DNA from: Drosophila persimilis
Taxonomy: Eukaryota; Arthropoda; Insecta; Diptera; Drosophilidae
Assembly (NCBI RefSeq): GCF_003286085.1
Contig: NW_020825289.1
Span: forward strand, 5,270,001 to 5,334,000
Reading direction: 5' to 3'
Length of the DNA stretch: 64,000 nucleotides
Shown: positions 14,905 through 26,146 of the stretch, one piece after another
Layout of the letters: each line of letters opens with the position of its first letter
How positions within the stretch are numbered: position 1 is the stretch's first letter
Made by a program: the position numbers and the translations under genes
Notes under the pieces: model-generated
Databases searched by the model: none
The model's input: the letters and a program-made list of their open reading frames with translations, nothing else
What the model was told of the DNA's origin: nothing

Positions 14905-17594
14905 ACAACATGAACTCAATTTAGTTTTTGGTGTCTTAAAGCAACAGTTGTTGCTGTGCCACACACACACTCACACCCATTCACAGCGAGGAGGAGGCGG
15001 ACATTAATCAGGCTGGGACCGCCCTGCTGTCCGTTTAGTTTTAAGCGACAAGCACTTAGTCGCAGATAGTGTCCGCCCGGCTCACACACAGCAACACCCA
15101 CGCATAGACACTCATAAAGCACTCGCCCGTGACAGAATTTCGTGCAACACGTACACGACTCCTGCCACATGGTCTCGCCCGCCTTACATTGTCACCCCTC
15201 CGCCACTCAGATGTCAGTTCAATAACTCACAACTGGAATTCCCTTGCACGCTGCACTTTACCGGTTGCCAGGGCGACTTTAGCTCTGGGAGAATGAAAGT
15301 GGATCCATTTCGCCCAATCCGGCCAGAGTCCACAGTATTCTGCATATTCCATGTCCATTTCAGTGCTCTCGAGCATTGGATTATTCGCTTAATCGGACCG
15401 GCAAAGACACAACAAAAGGGGGGGGGGGGCACAACCGGGCACTGTTAAAATCTTTAGAATTCGTTCGCAAGTCCCTGAAATTATCCTACATCTAGGGGAC
15501 AGTGTGGATATTCTATGCCTTAAAATCAAACAGATGCAAAACACCCACAGACACCCTCATTAATAAACATCACGTATCGTGTAATTAAACGAAATGTGAT
15601 TGCCATTTCCCTTTCGCCTTTTCGTTGTCCAAAAACAGGCGAATGTTCGAACTCAAAAACAGCCATTAGTACGCAAATAATTTCATAAATGTGCCACCAA
15701 CAAATACCAAACACAAATCCGGTTTTTGCATCAACTATTATTTAATTAAAACAAGTATGCCTTGTGATTTTGTTCTTTTTTTAAATTAAATTTCCATTCA
15801 ATTTGAAAAGTTTTTCAGTTATTGCAAAAGTAATTGATCAATAAATGGTTTTTTAAGTGATATTAATTTGCAAATGAAACGGGAAAAGCGACAAGCAAAA
15901 GCAATAAGTTGAGGCAACAATAACCAATCGAGGGCTTGCCAGCATATACGACCATGGAATAGTGGGTCCCAGAGTGAGAATCCTTTTGTTTTTGTGCTCC
16001 CCCGTGCTGACAGACAGGCCAGGCCACAAATCGACAGGCGAAACGGATGAAAGGGTTGGCTTTCAGTTGATGGCTTTCGGTTCGTGTAAAAAATGTCAAA
16101 GAATCCAAGCAGCATTACTCGTGGAACAGAAAACCTTTCTCCTGGGCGCAGACAAGCAATTTGTTTTCCGTGTGCTATTCCCGTGTGCGGCCTTCCCTTT
16201 GAAGCACATCTTTCATCATTCACGGGAGGTATTGCCAAAACCTTCGGAATTTTACAATAGTTTTCTTCTGCTTTGCAAATTTTAATTCAGATTTCATGTT
16301 GTTCTGCTTGGTTTTTAAAATACTTTCAGCCAATGAGTCCCTTTTTGTGAAAAAACGAAAGATGATAATTGGTTTTCTTGATTAAGTTTTGTTTTCCCTG
16401 GAATGTAATTCCATATAATTGGACAAATATTCGAAAGACAAGAATAAACAAAGTCAGCTGCTTATTAGTTTGGGGATGGAATGCAATCAATGGAGCTCTC
16501 CATGTCCTCTTCTCAAATGTCAAGGGGATCCGGCCCTTGTGGGCGATAACTGAAGAAATAATTGCTTTTTCGGCAAGTAATCATCTTTATTTGTGAGTGG
16601 CGTTGCAATGTGACACCAGCAATGTAAAACCCCTACTTTCCTACTGCCTCCTTTATGGTCTTTGCGATTGAGGCATGGAAATCATGAAGCTTTGATTCTA
16701 TGTAAAATGTTCATCAGGAAATGGATTAGCCATAAGTGCGGGGCCCTGATGATTCCTTCCCATCCAGCCCCATCTTTGACAGTTGACGAGTATGTGCTCC
16801 TTATCAAATATTCAGAGGAGGAGACATGTGTGTGATCTATAATTTATGGGCTGTAAGAGGTCGTAAAGCACTCGTTGGACTCATTTTCAATGCGCTTGGC
16901 TTTCCTTTTTCAATTACATTGCTTTTGGGGGCACAGCATAAGTGCCCCACTGCCAGCTGCTGCACAAATGTACATAAAATTAATTGCATTGCCAGCTGCA
17001 AGCATCTAATTAAATTAAGCGCAACACGAGAGCAGAAGGCGCAAAGAAATATCCATGGGCAGGCCATATTTAAACTCGCTTTTTACACACATTTGGAATG
17101 CGATTGGAGAGGTTCTCAGAGTCCTTCAATTAGTATAGAAATACCCGCTTAAAACACTCTCATCATATCCCAGGGCAATCCATATACTATACATCTGAAT
17201 GGGCTGGAAAATCTACACATTATAGACGCATAAGTGCTGATGCTGCTGCTGTTGCTGTTGCCGCTAGTTGCTTGGCAACAGAACATAAACTGGCATAAAT
17301 AACGAGCATCGAACATTCGGATAACTCGAATAACAACACGAAATAAAGGCCAACTGTCGACTGCAGTCCCAGACCCATTCACTGGGAAGGGAGCCCAACA
17401 ATTCCCAAACAGCCAAATTCATTCGCTCATGTGGAAAACTATTGTGTGCAGCATTTTTACACTTCCCCACCGGATACCCCCCCACCGCACAAAAAGCGGA
17501 AGCGGAAGAATGGGAATAGAATTTCCAGCTGAGATCGAATCGTGTGTGCGAATAGAGTATACTCGTATCAACATGTTTTGACTTTTATGGTACT

Positions 17595-17642
17595 GCCGCC
17601 ATGCCGCCATGAGGCTATGCCGCCATGAGGGTATGCCGCCAT
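17595..17642. promoter_or_regulatory. Array of four Pho/YY1-type GCCGCCAT motifs
   Basis: GCCGCCAT occurs at 17,595-17,602, 17,603-17,610, 17,619-17,626 and 17,635-17,642. The last three are exactly 16 bp apart, so part of the array is a tandem repeat of about 2.5 units. GCCGCCAT matches the Pleiohomeotic/YY1 recognition core, and clustered Pho sites are typical of Polycomb response elements. The match is direct; function is inference, since tandem duplication alone could make the cluster. Confidence 0.35.
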
Positions 17643-20600
17643 ATCGCATGTCCCTTGATATGCTTACGACTATTATCATGGTCGCCTGCCCCTCAATAGA
17701 CGTCAGGTTAATAGGCAAATAGGAGGCCGGGCCAAGCTTGACGATAATCCAGTGCTTTTGTCGCTGCAGCTGTTGACGGACTCTCGCGACCAGAGAGCTG
17801 TTCGGCTTCCCTCCATTGAAAACTACACCCGTACTCCTTTTCCCGTCGTTGGCAATGTTGGCATTCTGCCATTGTCTGATTATATTCTGCCTGGCTGGCA
17901 CTGCCATTTCCCCGACCAACTGCGGCTCCCTTGCCACAAAAAATGGGGCAAAGCCAGCATAAACGGGGTGTCATAAAAAAATGGCGTCAATTGGCGACGC
18001 GTTAGCCTGACAAATTGCTGAGCTGTTCAGAGCTGTTCAGAGCTGTAAAAAGCGAAAATAATCGCTTGACTTTTGAGCTGCTGCCCAAACGCTTTGTCAC
18101 GACACTACATGGCAGAACGTGGCGCAGAAGAATGTCTCTACGAGTGCGGGTATTCGTGTTTTATTCCCAAGACAAGACTGCAAGTAGTTTGTGGCAGCCA
18201 TACAAAATGGGGGGAATGCTCCATCGAATCGCAAAAAGGGAGACACAAAGTGATGTATTGGTGCATCGCGAAACTCTGAGCGGAAACTCAAATTTTCCAT
18301 TTTCTGATACTACGATAAACGGGAAGCGATGCTTGAAATGGTAATTGGAGCTCAGAATGCCAAATTAAAGTATTCTGAAACCGAAAAGCAAAAAGAGAAG
18401 CGAGCTTAAGCCTTTAAGAGAGGCCACCCTCTCGCCCCTTAGAAAATAGGCACAACGAATAGCTGTGGACAAAATATGCAACTACTCGTACGAAACCTTA
18501 ATTAGCCTAGAAATCAAAGAGCTCCGCATGGTGGACCCTATGGACAGAGGCCCTCTACGTGCCCTCTACGGGGCACGGGCACCTGCAACCATCGAGCTGT
18601 GAAATTGTTGGCATGCCGCCTGCCTACGAGCAATTGTGCCAATTGTCTGCTGTCTTTTTGAGCAATGCATGGCTGTTGGATTGCTGGGGAAAACTGCAGT
18701 CACTTCTACGTTGTGGGACAATGGGACCTCGAGTTGAAAAAGGTTTCAAAAATAGCAAAAAAAACATAGTTTTGCGCCACGATTTAAAATTGTTTAAGCA
18801 GAGTGGTGCTTTTGGAGGGTAATTGGCCGGTGCCTGCTTCAGATCCAAATCAATCAATGAGCAAAATCCCCACAGAAGATGGACCGATGAATTAGCAACG
18901 ATAAAATTGATGGCCCACAGATTTTTAAGCCCAATCATGATAAATGGGCAATTGAATAAGCGCACTTCTGGCAAACATATATATTTATATTTTCTATGTA
19001 ATTTCTTTTTCTATGCCATCCTGTTTATTATCGTGCTGAGCCACAACGAGGGGTGATCTAAAGAAAAGGGTGGGAACAAGCGATGGAGCATTCCATTTGT
19101 CTGGCAGTCAAAGTGGGGGCCGTGGGAAAGAACGCGGGCAATGAGCCAGCGATTTATGGCAATCCATAAAATGAAAGCCCGCAGGGGTAAGTGCAACACA
19201 CAGTTTCCTGGCTTAAAGAGTCTTTATAAGTCGCATGGCCGTGGGGCCGTGGAGCTCATATGCTCTGATGAGCCGATGCTCTGATTTAAATGAAACAATC
19301 TGCAACCAATAGAAGCATCAGACGAGTAAGCACAGAAAAATAACAAAGGGAATGGCGCGCGGTCAGAGGAGGAGCATCCAACGGAACCAAGGCCCAGCGA
19401 AGCGAGACCAAAGAGCAAAAGCAGAGAGAGGCCAAAGGAAAATATTTGCATAAGTCAGGGAGAGAGAAGCTCAAATACGGTTTGCAATTCGGGGGACAAA
19501 GTCGCATTGGCAGAGTAGACTGCATACGCCGCACAGCACGATGCCACTAACAACATGCCAGCAATATCCACACATCCACAATCCGCACATGCCACCCTGC
19601 GTGCTGCGTGGCGCGGTGCAGCGGCGTGAGGAGGAATATGTGTCAACATATTGCCGGAAGATGTTGCTCTGTTGTTTTTTCAGCCATGTCATGCGAGCAA
19701 TATGCCAACAGAAACAGAAGCCTGACAACAATGCCGCACGACTAGCAATACGGGTGGGAGTGGCAGAGCACTTAAGGGAGAACTCCATTGCCGCCTTAAA
19801 TCCATAAAGAATAAACCATCACTGCATGACCACAACATACCACAGGGCTATGTATAACAAATCAAGCATACGCAGTGAGGCCAGCAGAAGGTAGGACCAC
19901 CTTGACAGTGGCCATGCGGCTAATGGGCCAGGCGACAATTTAATTGCTTTTGAATCATGGCCAGGCCCCCCGCAGCTCTGACAAACTAATTAAAGTCGAG
20001 AAAGTCCCTTAATCGGGGAGAAGCTGGTGGAATGGTGGACCGTAATAATAAATTCATGGAGGAGCTCCAGTGGCAGCCGCACTCGTAGCACTGAGTGTGT
20101 ACAGCAAACGGCGCAAAGAAGACGCGGCTCGTATTAAAAAGCCATTGCCTCCTGCAAGGCGCTGTTTTGCCGATGGGCTCAAAAATTATACAAGTACGCG
20201 GAAAAGGGGCCTCGAAAGGCAACGCAACGCAATGAATTGTACACCTATTAATGGTGTACACTGTACAGTGTAAAAGTGTAAGGAATACGGAAAGCAGAAG
20301 CCACAAGGCATCGAGTAACATTAATCTCCAAGGTAAAAGGAAAGCCGGCAGTAAAGTGAATTAATTAACACAGTGAAACGCAGTGGGCGTTTATTGTAAT
20401 GGGATTTTTTTGGGACAGCAATAAAAGCAAGATGAAAAATCGTATAAATTCATCCCATTACCAGTTCATTTGACCGAAGATATCTTAAGCTCTGGAAAGA
20501 GACAAATGACAATTAAAGGTGGAAAGTACTCTCGTATGATTTCTGAAAGAAGTCCAGGCCTCTGCTATTTTTCGTATCGGTAGAAGACAAAATTCTTTGC

Positions 20601-21219
20601 ATTCCTTACCGGACATTTTCCATCTTTTCTCTGCATTTTTGCCCCATAAAAGTATTTTTGGTGTAACGAAATACTCTTGCAGCAGGCAAATACCTTTGTA
20701 TGCACATATCCTTGTAAGTCCTCCCGCTTGCAGGTGAAAAAATTCATTACCATTGTTATATTCGCGAAATATTTACCCATTTTCGAAAATTGTTCGACAT
20801 TTTTCAATTAAATAATGCAAATTTGAAATTCCACGCCACGAATTGGTTAATGTGGCAGAATTGTCCACAGCTGCCACAGACTAAGGTCTAAGCCATCGTA
20901 TATTAAAACCCATACCCGAATAGGATATTTGTTTCCGGGGAGTAATCAAAAATACCACTAAATCGAAAGAGCCATCATTGGGATACTTACACAATTTGGA
21001 GGGTCTTCAAATAACATAAGCTAGAAATATATTTGTATCTATAATTGTGGTACTCTATCGTACTCTTGCAGAGAACAGATATCAGCAGAGATGGCAGATC
21101 GAGGCAGAAAATAACACAGGGATCATCACCTTTATTAACGAGCGAGCGAACCTCCTGTGCTGGGGGCCTGCCCCCTAGTATAATTATATTCTTTATCAGT
21201 TTAAAGATAAATCCCCACT

Positions 21220-21224
21220 ATATG
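21220..21224. repeat. Target-site duplication, left copy
   Basis: The pentamer ATATG immediately precedes the left LTR and recurs directly after the right LTR at 26,147-26,151. A 5 bp duplication is usual for copia-type integrases. Confidence 0.9.
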
Positions 21225-21429
21225 TGTTAAAGTTATTTTATTTGTAAGACAGCAGAATATCAGTATACAGAATTATATGTGCTTCCGAGTAACATACGCA
21301 AGAGAGAGACACCGAAAAGGGGAACATCGATATACAGAATATCGATATGAGAACATCGATATGCAGCAGGGCACATGCGCAGTGTTGTTACAGATCAATA
21401 TCTAATTATCGTGGCGGTCACTTTGAACA
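21225..21429 (-). repeat. 3' LTR of copia-type element
   Basis: This 205 bp repeat begins TGTT and ends AACA on either strand and matches 25,942-26,146 throughout. In the element's sense it is the downstream LTR. An AATAAA lies on the minus strand at 21,242-21,237, near the LTR end, as expected for polyadenylation. Three CGATA-containing sites lie at 21,326-21,332, 21,340-21,347 (exact TATCGATA) and 21,355-21,361. Confidence 0.97.
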
Positions 21430-21438
21430 CTCCTCCTC
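21430..21438 (-). other. Polypurine tract of the retrotransposon
   Basis: On the minus strand the nine bases directly upstream of the 3' LTR read GAGGAGGAG. This is the expected place and composition for the plus-strand DNA primer. Confidence 0.8.
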
Positions 21439-21501
21439 AACACAACGCATGTTTACAAACTTTAAATATACTTAACTAATATTCAATAACATGTCAAGCA
21501 C

Positions 21502-22122
21502 TTATAAACGATCTTTTAAACCAAATGCGAATACAAATTTATGGTGCTTAACCTTGGCTAAGTTCTTTGTGAGGACATCTGCTATCATCTCATCGGTTGG
21601 CAGATATGCAATGTTGACTTCACCTCTCTTGAGAACCTCTCGAATATGATGTATCTTGACGTCGATGTGCTTTGTACGTGCATGAAACATGGGGTTTCTA
21701 GCAAGCTGCTGTGCTCCAATGTTGTCGCCGTACATCTGAATAGCTGACTCCTTGGATATCAGCTTTAAGTCAATCAGTAGGCTGCGAAAGTATATCGCCT
21801 CTTTTGCTGCAGATGATAAGGCTATGTACTCTGCCTCCGTGGAACTGAGGGCAACCGTCGATTGCTTTCTTGACTCCCAAGAAACCGCTCCTCCTGCCAA
21901 CATGCATACATAGCCAGTGAATGACTTTCGGTTCGTCATATCACTTGCCCAATCTGCATCAACAAAACACTCAATTGACTTTCCTTGCTTTGTGTAGCAT
22001 ATCTCCCAGTCGATAGTTTTTGCCAAATATCGAAGGATGTGCTTGGCTGCCGCTTCATGCTCGGAATGAGGATCCTTGTTACGTTGTGCTAATTTGTTCA
22101 GCAAGATAAGATAACTCTCCAA
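21502..22122 (-). pseudogene. Retrotransposon RNase H segment, out of frame with upstream pol
   Basis: A 206-residue open frame for the last part of a copia-type polyprotein. It has the RNase H signatures of this group: DADW near residues 55-58, SSTEAEY near 93-99 and GDN near 132-134, then KHIDVKIHHIRE and a C-terminal LPTDEMIADVLTK block typical of copia polyproteins. The frame differs from that of the integrase/reverse transcriptase segment and has no ATG of its own at the join. The usual short linker after the LIGELSYL block is absent, which suggests a small deletion rather than programmed frameshifting. Confidence 0.9.
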
Positions 22123-24286
22123 TTAGCTTTTGGAACGATGTGATGTCGACCCTGCGGCAATCCTCTTTGTTGCATGCCACCTGGTAACCAGCTTCAAGAG
22201 GCGTGGACGTCTGTCGACAATCTTTCAAATTGTACTGTTCGAGCAACTCTCTAATATATTTCCGTTGGCTGATTGAAATCGCACCCGTACTGCCTTCACG
22301 TTTCACCTCAATACCTAAAAAGTATTGCATAGGCCCGATGTCAACCACATCAAATTCTGCTGCGATCTTTATCTTGATATCAGATATATCATCTAGGTCC
22401 TTACACGCCAAAATAATGTCATCTACGTAGACAGCTATTAGACACATATTTTTACCTGGCTTACGATACAGACAGGGTTCGTTGACAGTCGGTATAAAAC
22501 CAATGCGTCTCAGCGTTGCATCCAACGTAGAGTTCCACACTCTTCCTGATTGTTTTAGGCCATATATACTTTTGTGAAGCCTCAAAACGTGATTTGGGTG
22601 AACTTCGCTGATGAAGCCCTCAGGTTGTCTCATAAAAACCTCATCTTCCAATTCGCCGTTGAGATACGCCGTGACAACATCCATTTGATGTAGGTGGAGA
22701 CCATGTTCGACTGCAAGTGCAATTATCAACCTGATAGTTGCGTGGCGTACAACTGGTGCAAATGTTTCCTTGTAGTCGATCCCGTAGCGTTGGCTACAAC
22801 CTTTCGCCACCAGACGTGATTTGAGCCTGTTCACGCTTCCATCCGGATTGGACTTAACTGCGTAAACCCATTTGCATCCAATGGACTTTTTCCCGCTAGG
22901 CAATTTAGTAAGCGACCACGTGCCGTTCTTCACGAGAGATTCGTACTCGTCCTTCATTGATGCTTTCCATATCTCGCCTTCAGTAGACCGTTCAGCTTGT
23001 GCGTAGTTTTGTGGAACTTGTACGTCTGCTGCCAGTATCGCATTGAGCATATGATACTGCTTCCTTGGTCGTCCTGGTTTGCCCGTCCGTACTATGGTTG
23101 GGCGTCCTGGTCCTCTTATTGGTTCTGGAATTACAAGAATGTCATTACTAGACCTAATCTCCTCCTGATTTTCTGGCTCATTTTCTGGATCTTTAAATTG
23201 CTCGCTATCCATTTCGGGTTCAGCGTTCTGGTTTTGTTGAACCTCAATTGATGATATGTCATTGGAACATGATGCATCTAGTTTGCCCCCTTCAGGTTCT
23301 ACAAAAATGACATCCCTACTCTCTACGAGTTTCCTGGTTTCTTTACTGACCAAACGGTATGCTTTGGCCGTATCCGAGTAGCCCACCATTATATACTCTA
23401 AGCCTTTCTGTGCGAACTTTGATTTCTTTGTTTTATCTAGAGCTATCGCTACTGAGCCAAAAACTCTTAAATGCGATACCACTGGCTTTCGACCTGTCCA
23501 TATTTCAAAAGGTGTCACCCCGCTCAAGCAGCTGCTTGCCACTCTATTTCGCAAATACGTGGCAGTTCGAATCGCTTCTGCCCAATAGCATTCACTCAAC
23601 CCAGCATGCAGCAGCATACTTCTTGCCATTTCTACCAATGTTCTGTTGGCCCTTTCTGCAACTCCGTTTTGTTGAGGTGTATATGGCACTGTTAAGTTTC
23701 GCTTTATTCCATTTTGGTTTAGGTAATTGTCAAAAACGCTTGATATGTATTCTCGGCCATTGTCGCTTTGTAAAACCTTGACTTTTCTCCCAGTTTGGCA
23801 CTCAACTTGACTCTTAAATTCTTTAAAAGCCTCGAAAACCTGATCTTTGGTTTTTAGGAAACTTACTGATACATATCTTGAACAATCATCAATAAATGTG
23901 GCGAAATATCGATTGCCTCCCATTGACTGCTTTTGCATTGGACCGCATACATCAGTATGTATTAAGTCTAGAACGCCCTTTGACCTGTTTGTGCTCGATT
24001 GAAATGGTTGCACGCAAATTTTACTTTTTGCGCATGTTGCACACACTTGTTTTGGCTTGTATATGCCCTTGAGACCTATTACCATCTCCTTGTTAACCAT
24101 TTCCTTTAATGCGTCAAAATGTACATGTCCGAACCTATTGTGCCATTTGAATGCATCTGCCTCAACATTTACAATGTTCATACACTTTTCCTGATTGTCC
24201 TGAACCATAAACAATCCATTTTCCAGATGTGCCTTTATAACTATTTTTCCGTTTTCAAAAATCATCGCTTGATTTTTCTCAAACAC
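22079..24286 (-). pseudogene. Retrotransposon integrase and reverse transcriptase segment
   Basis: A 735-residue open frame. The integrase zinc-binding part has H49, H54, C82 and C85; the catalytic core has D112, D175 and E211, with 35 residues between the last two (D,D-35-E). Residues 391-410 carry two GRP-type AT-hook-like motifs. Reverse transcriptase follows, with KETFAPV near 506-512, HQMDVVTAYLNG near 533-544 and the catalytic YVDD at 620-623. Integrase cuts target DNA and joins the element; reverse transcriptase copies its RNA inside virus-like particles. The frame starts just after the break at the A-run and ends in a foreign tail beyond LSYLAEQ, so it was once continuous with gag upstream and RNase H downstream. 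Every catalytic residue I looked for is present. Confidence 0.93.
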
Positions 24287-25398
24287 AACTTTTTTTCATG
24301 TTTTAATAGTTTTGTGACCGATATAAAATTGTACTGCAAATCTGGTACCAAGATAACATTTTCCATCGTAACGGATCTATCACCGAACTTTACTTGAACA
24401 GTTCCATGCCCTTCAGCAATAAGTGATTTACCGCCGGCTAAAAATACTTTTTGATTATCTTCCGTGAACGACACAAAGCGTTCCTTGTCACAACATAGAT
24501 GCGCCGTTGCGCCACTGTCTATGCACCATGCATTTAACATCTGGTCATTCGGCTTAGCTAAACTTAGGATTGGTACATATTTTTCTGGTTCCACTTTGTC
24601 ATATTCGGTTACGCAAAGCATTGTACCCAATCTTTCCCCGCTTTTACTGTTTGCGCCCTTGTTGTTTGCTCCTTCCTGCTTGCTTTTAGCACGGCATTCC
24701 GATTTAAAATGGCCTTCCTTTCCGCACTTAAAACACTTTTTGCCCTTCTTAAAGTTTTTCTTAAAATTGTTGTTGTCATAACTGACGTGTAGTTCCGCGC
24801 TACTTGTAATTTCCTTGCTAATGCTATCTTCCTGCCTATTCGCTTCTTCAGAAATTTTTATTTTTAGCATGCTCAAGCTCGGCAAATCATCTCGCGTCTC
24901 AATCGCAACAACAAAACTTTCATACGATTTAGGCAAACCATTTAGCAACACAACTGATAAGATCTTTTCATCAACCTTTATGTTGACCTCTGCTAAAGCC
25001 TCGTGTACCACCTGGAATTTCCGCAAATATTCCTGTGCACTTATACCATCCGACATTTTTAACGTCAACAATTGTTTAATTAAAAACACTACCCTTGCTG
25101 GTCCGCTTGGCCTGTGAATTTTATTTAGCTTTTGCCATGCCTGTGACGACGATACACAATTTTTAATATTGTTTAGTTGGGTCGATTTAACACAAAGTAA
25201 AATTGACGCCAACGCCTTTTGATCCTTTAGTTCAAAAGCTGCACGTTGCTCACTTGTTGCACTTTCACTAAGCTCAATTTTACCACTGACGATTGGCCAC
25301 AAATCATTTTGTATGAGAACACTTCTCATCAAAACTTCCCATGTGCTATAATTGTTTTCGTCCAGTTTCTCAATATTGAAATTCATATTTCCACTCAT
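24262..25398 (-). CDS. Retrotransposon Gag and protease segment
   Basis: A 378-residue frame beginning at an ATG at 25,398-25,396 (MSGNMNFNIEKLDENNYSTW). Residues about 10-190 form a copia-type Gag domain. A CCHC zinc knuckle (C222, C225, H230, C235) binds RNA, and an aspartic protease has its active DSG at 294-296. In an intact element this is the front of one gag-pol polyprotein. Here the last eight residues (after KHEKK) are out of frame, because the reading frame changes at a seven-A run (plus-strand T run 24,290-24,296). The segment should still yield Gag and protease, so this copy might supply particles while lacking polymerase. A sequencing error in the homopolymer is a possible alternative. 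Confidence 0.93.
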   Translation of the reverse strand: MSGNMNFNIEKLDENNYSTWEVLMRSVLIQNDLWPIVSGKIELSESATSEQRAAFELKDQKALASILLCVKSTQLNNIKNCVSSSQAWQKLNKIHRPSGPARVVFLIKQLLTLKMSDGISAQEYLRKFQVVHEALAEVNIKVDEKILSVVLLNGLPKSYESFVVAIETRDDLPSLSMLKIKISEEANRQEDSISKEITSSAELHVSYDNNNFKKNFKKGKKCFKCGKEGHFKSECRAKSKQEGANNKGANSKSGERLGTMLCVTEYDKVEPEKYVPILSLAKPNDQMLNAWCIDSGATAHLCCDKERFVSFTEDNQKVFLAGGKSLIAEGHGTVQVKFGDRSVTMENVILVPDLQYNFISVTKLLKHEKKLCLRKIKR

Positions 25399-25941
25399 TT
25401 TTTATACTTATTGTCCCACAGTGCAAAATTTGTAACTGTCGATCGTCTCATGCACAAAGCAACTACGACGACAATACTGTTGTCCGTGTCTTTCTTTTGT
25501 TTTTTTTTCGTTTTCTTTTAAGTATCCCTCCGAGTTGCTATTTACACACACACACACTCGCGATTTTCTATGCCTTGGTATACACACTTTTGGGTATACA
25601 CACTCGCCGTTTTGTGCGGCTTGGCATACGCACTTTTTGGTATACACACTTGAGTCTCCGTTCGCTTTTGTGTTTCTTGATCCGTTGGGACTGCTTTATT
25701 TTGGACTTTAAACCACGGCAACGGTCCGATTCGCTGCAAAATTCTAATCAAAAAACACAATGCGAATCTCCGTTGAATTTGTTCAACTTGTTCTTTTGCC
25801 TTTCTATGTACACACATAACCCCAATGAGTCTATGCCATTTTTTAGCACTGCTTTTCACTAAGCACCAAACAATGTTTATTGTTTCTCACTGTTTCTGTT
25901 TTATACTGTTTCTGGGTGAATTGGTGTCTGGGCCCATAACC
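25399..25941 (-). other. Untranslated leader of the retrotransposon, with internal repeats
   Basis: This is the 543 bp region between the 5' LTR and the gag ATG. Around 25,572-25,671 it holds four variants of a GGTATACACACT motif (about 25,577, 25,593, 25,623 and 25,639), arranged as two larger imperfect units of about 45-55 bp. The leader should carry packaging and perhaps enhancer signals, as the copia leader does, but no role can be read from the sequence alone. Confidence 0.7.
25928..25941 (-). other. Primer binding site, half-tRNA type (initiator tRNA-Met)
   Basis: The 14 bases directly inside the 5' LTR read GGTTATGGGCCCAG on the minus strand. This is complementary to the anticodon stem-loop region of fly initiator tRNA-Met (CTGGGCCCATAACC), not to a tRNA 3' end. 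Copia is known to prime from a 5' fragment of this tRNA cut in the anticodon loop. The tRNA sequence is from memory. Confidence 0.85.
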
Positions 25942-26146
25942 TGTTAAAGTTATTTTATTTGTAAGACAGCAGAATATCAGTATACAGAATTATATGTGCT
26001 TCCGAGTAACATACGCAAGAGAGAGACACCGAAAAGGGGAACATCGATATACAGAATATCGATATGAGAACATCGATATGCAGCAGGGCACATGCGCAGT
26101 GTTGTTACAGATCAATATCTAATTATCGTGGCGGTCACTTTGAACA
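25942..26146 (-). repeat. 5' LTR of copia-type element
   Basis: This 205 bp copy is identical to 21,225-21,429 and is the promoter-bearing LTR in the minus orientation. CGATA-type sites are at 26,043-26,049, 26,057-26,064 and 26,072-26,078. A TATAAT-like stretch lies downstream of these in the element's sense. Confidence 0.97.

Larger units (their letters stand above)
9401..21219. other. Noncoding DNA left of the retrotransposon
   Basis: No gene is supported. The stretch holds simple repeats (AGCCAC at 10,761-10,784; ACGCAC near 11,247-11,280; CTACAC at 13,458-13,484; CCGGAC at 14,870-14,904; AGCTGTTCAG near 18,018-18,046) and the Pho-type motif array at 17,595-17,642. The last few hundred bases before the retroelement are AT-rich. 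The frames of 100-170 codons show no recognisable domain. Confidence 0.5.
21225..26146 (-). mobile_element. Ty1/copia-type LTR retrotransposon, young but frame-broken
   Basis: A 4,922 bp element on the minus strand with two 205 bp LTRs that look identical base for base. It is flanked by the 5 bp duplication ATATG and has a primer binding site (25,928-25,941) and a purine tract (21,430-21,438). The order gag, protease, integrase, reverse transcriptase, RNase H, with integrase before reverse transcriptase, defines the Ty1/copia group. The reading frame breaks at an A-run around 24,290-24,296 and again near 22,080-22,122, where sequence between reverse transcriptase and RNase H seems to be missing. 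Identical LTRs imply a recent insertion, so this copy was probably mobilised in trans or broken soon after landing. No envelope gene is present. The family within copia (1731-, copia- or Mosqcopia-like) cannot be fixed by eye. Confidence 0.97.

Noticed and set aside
23359..25862. Plus-strand frames across the retrotransposon
   Set aside because: Antisense shadows of gag-pol and its leader.
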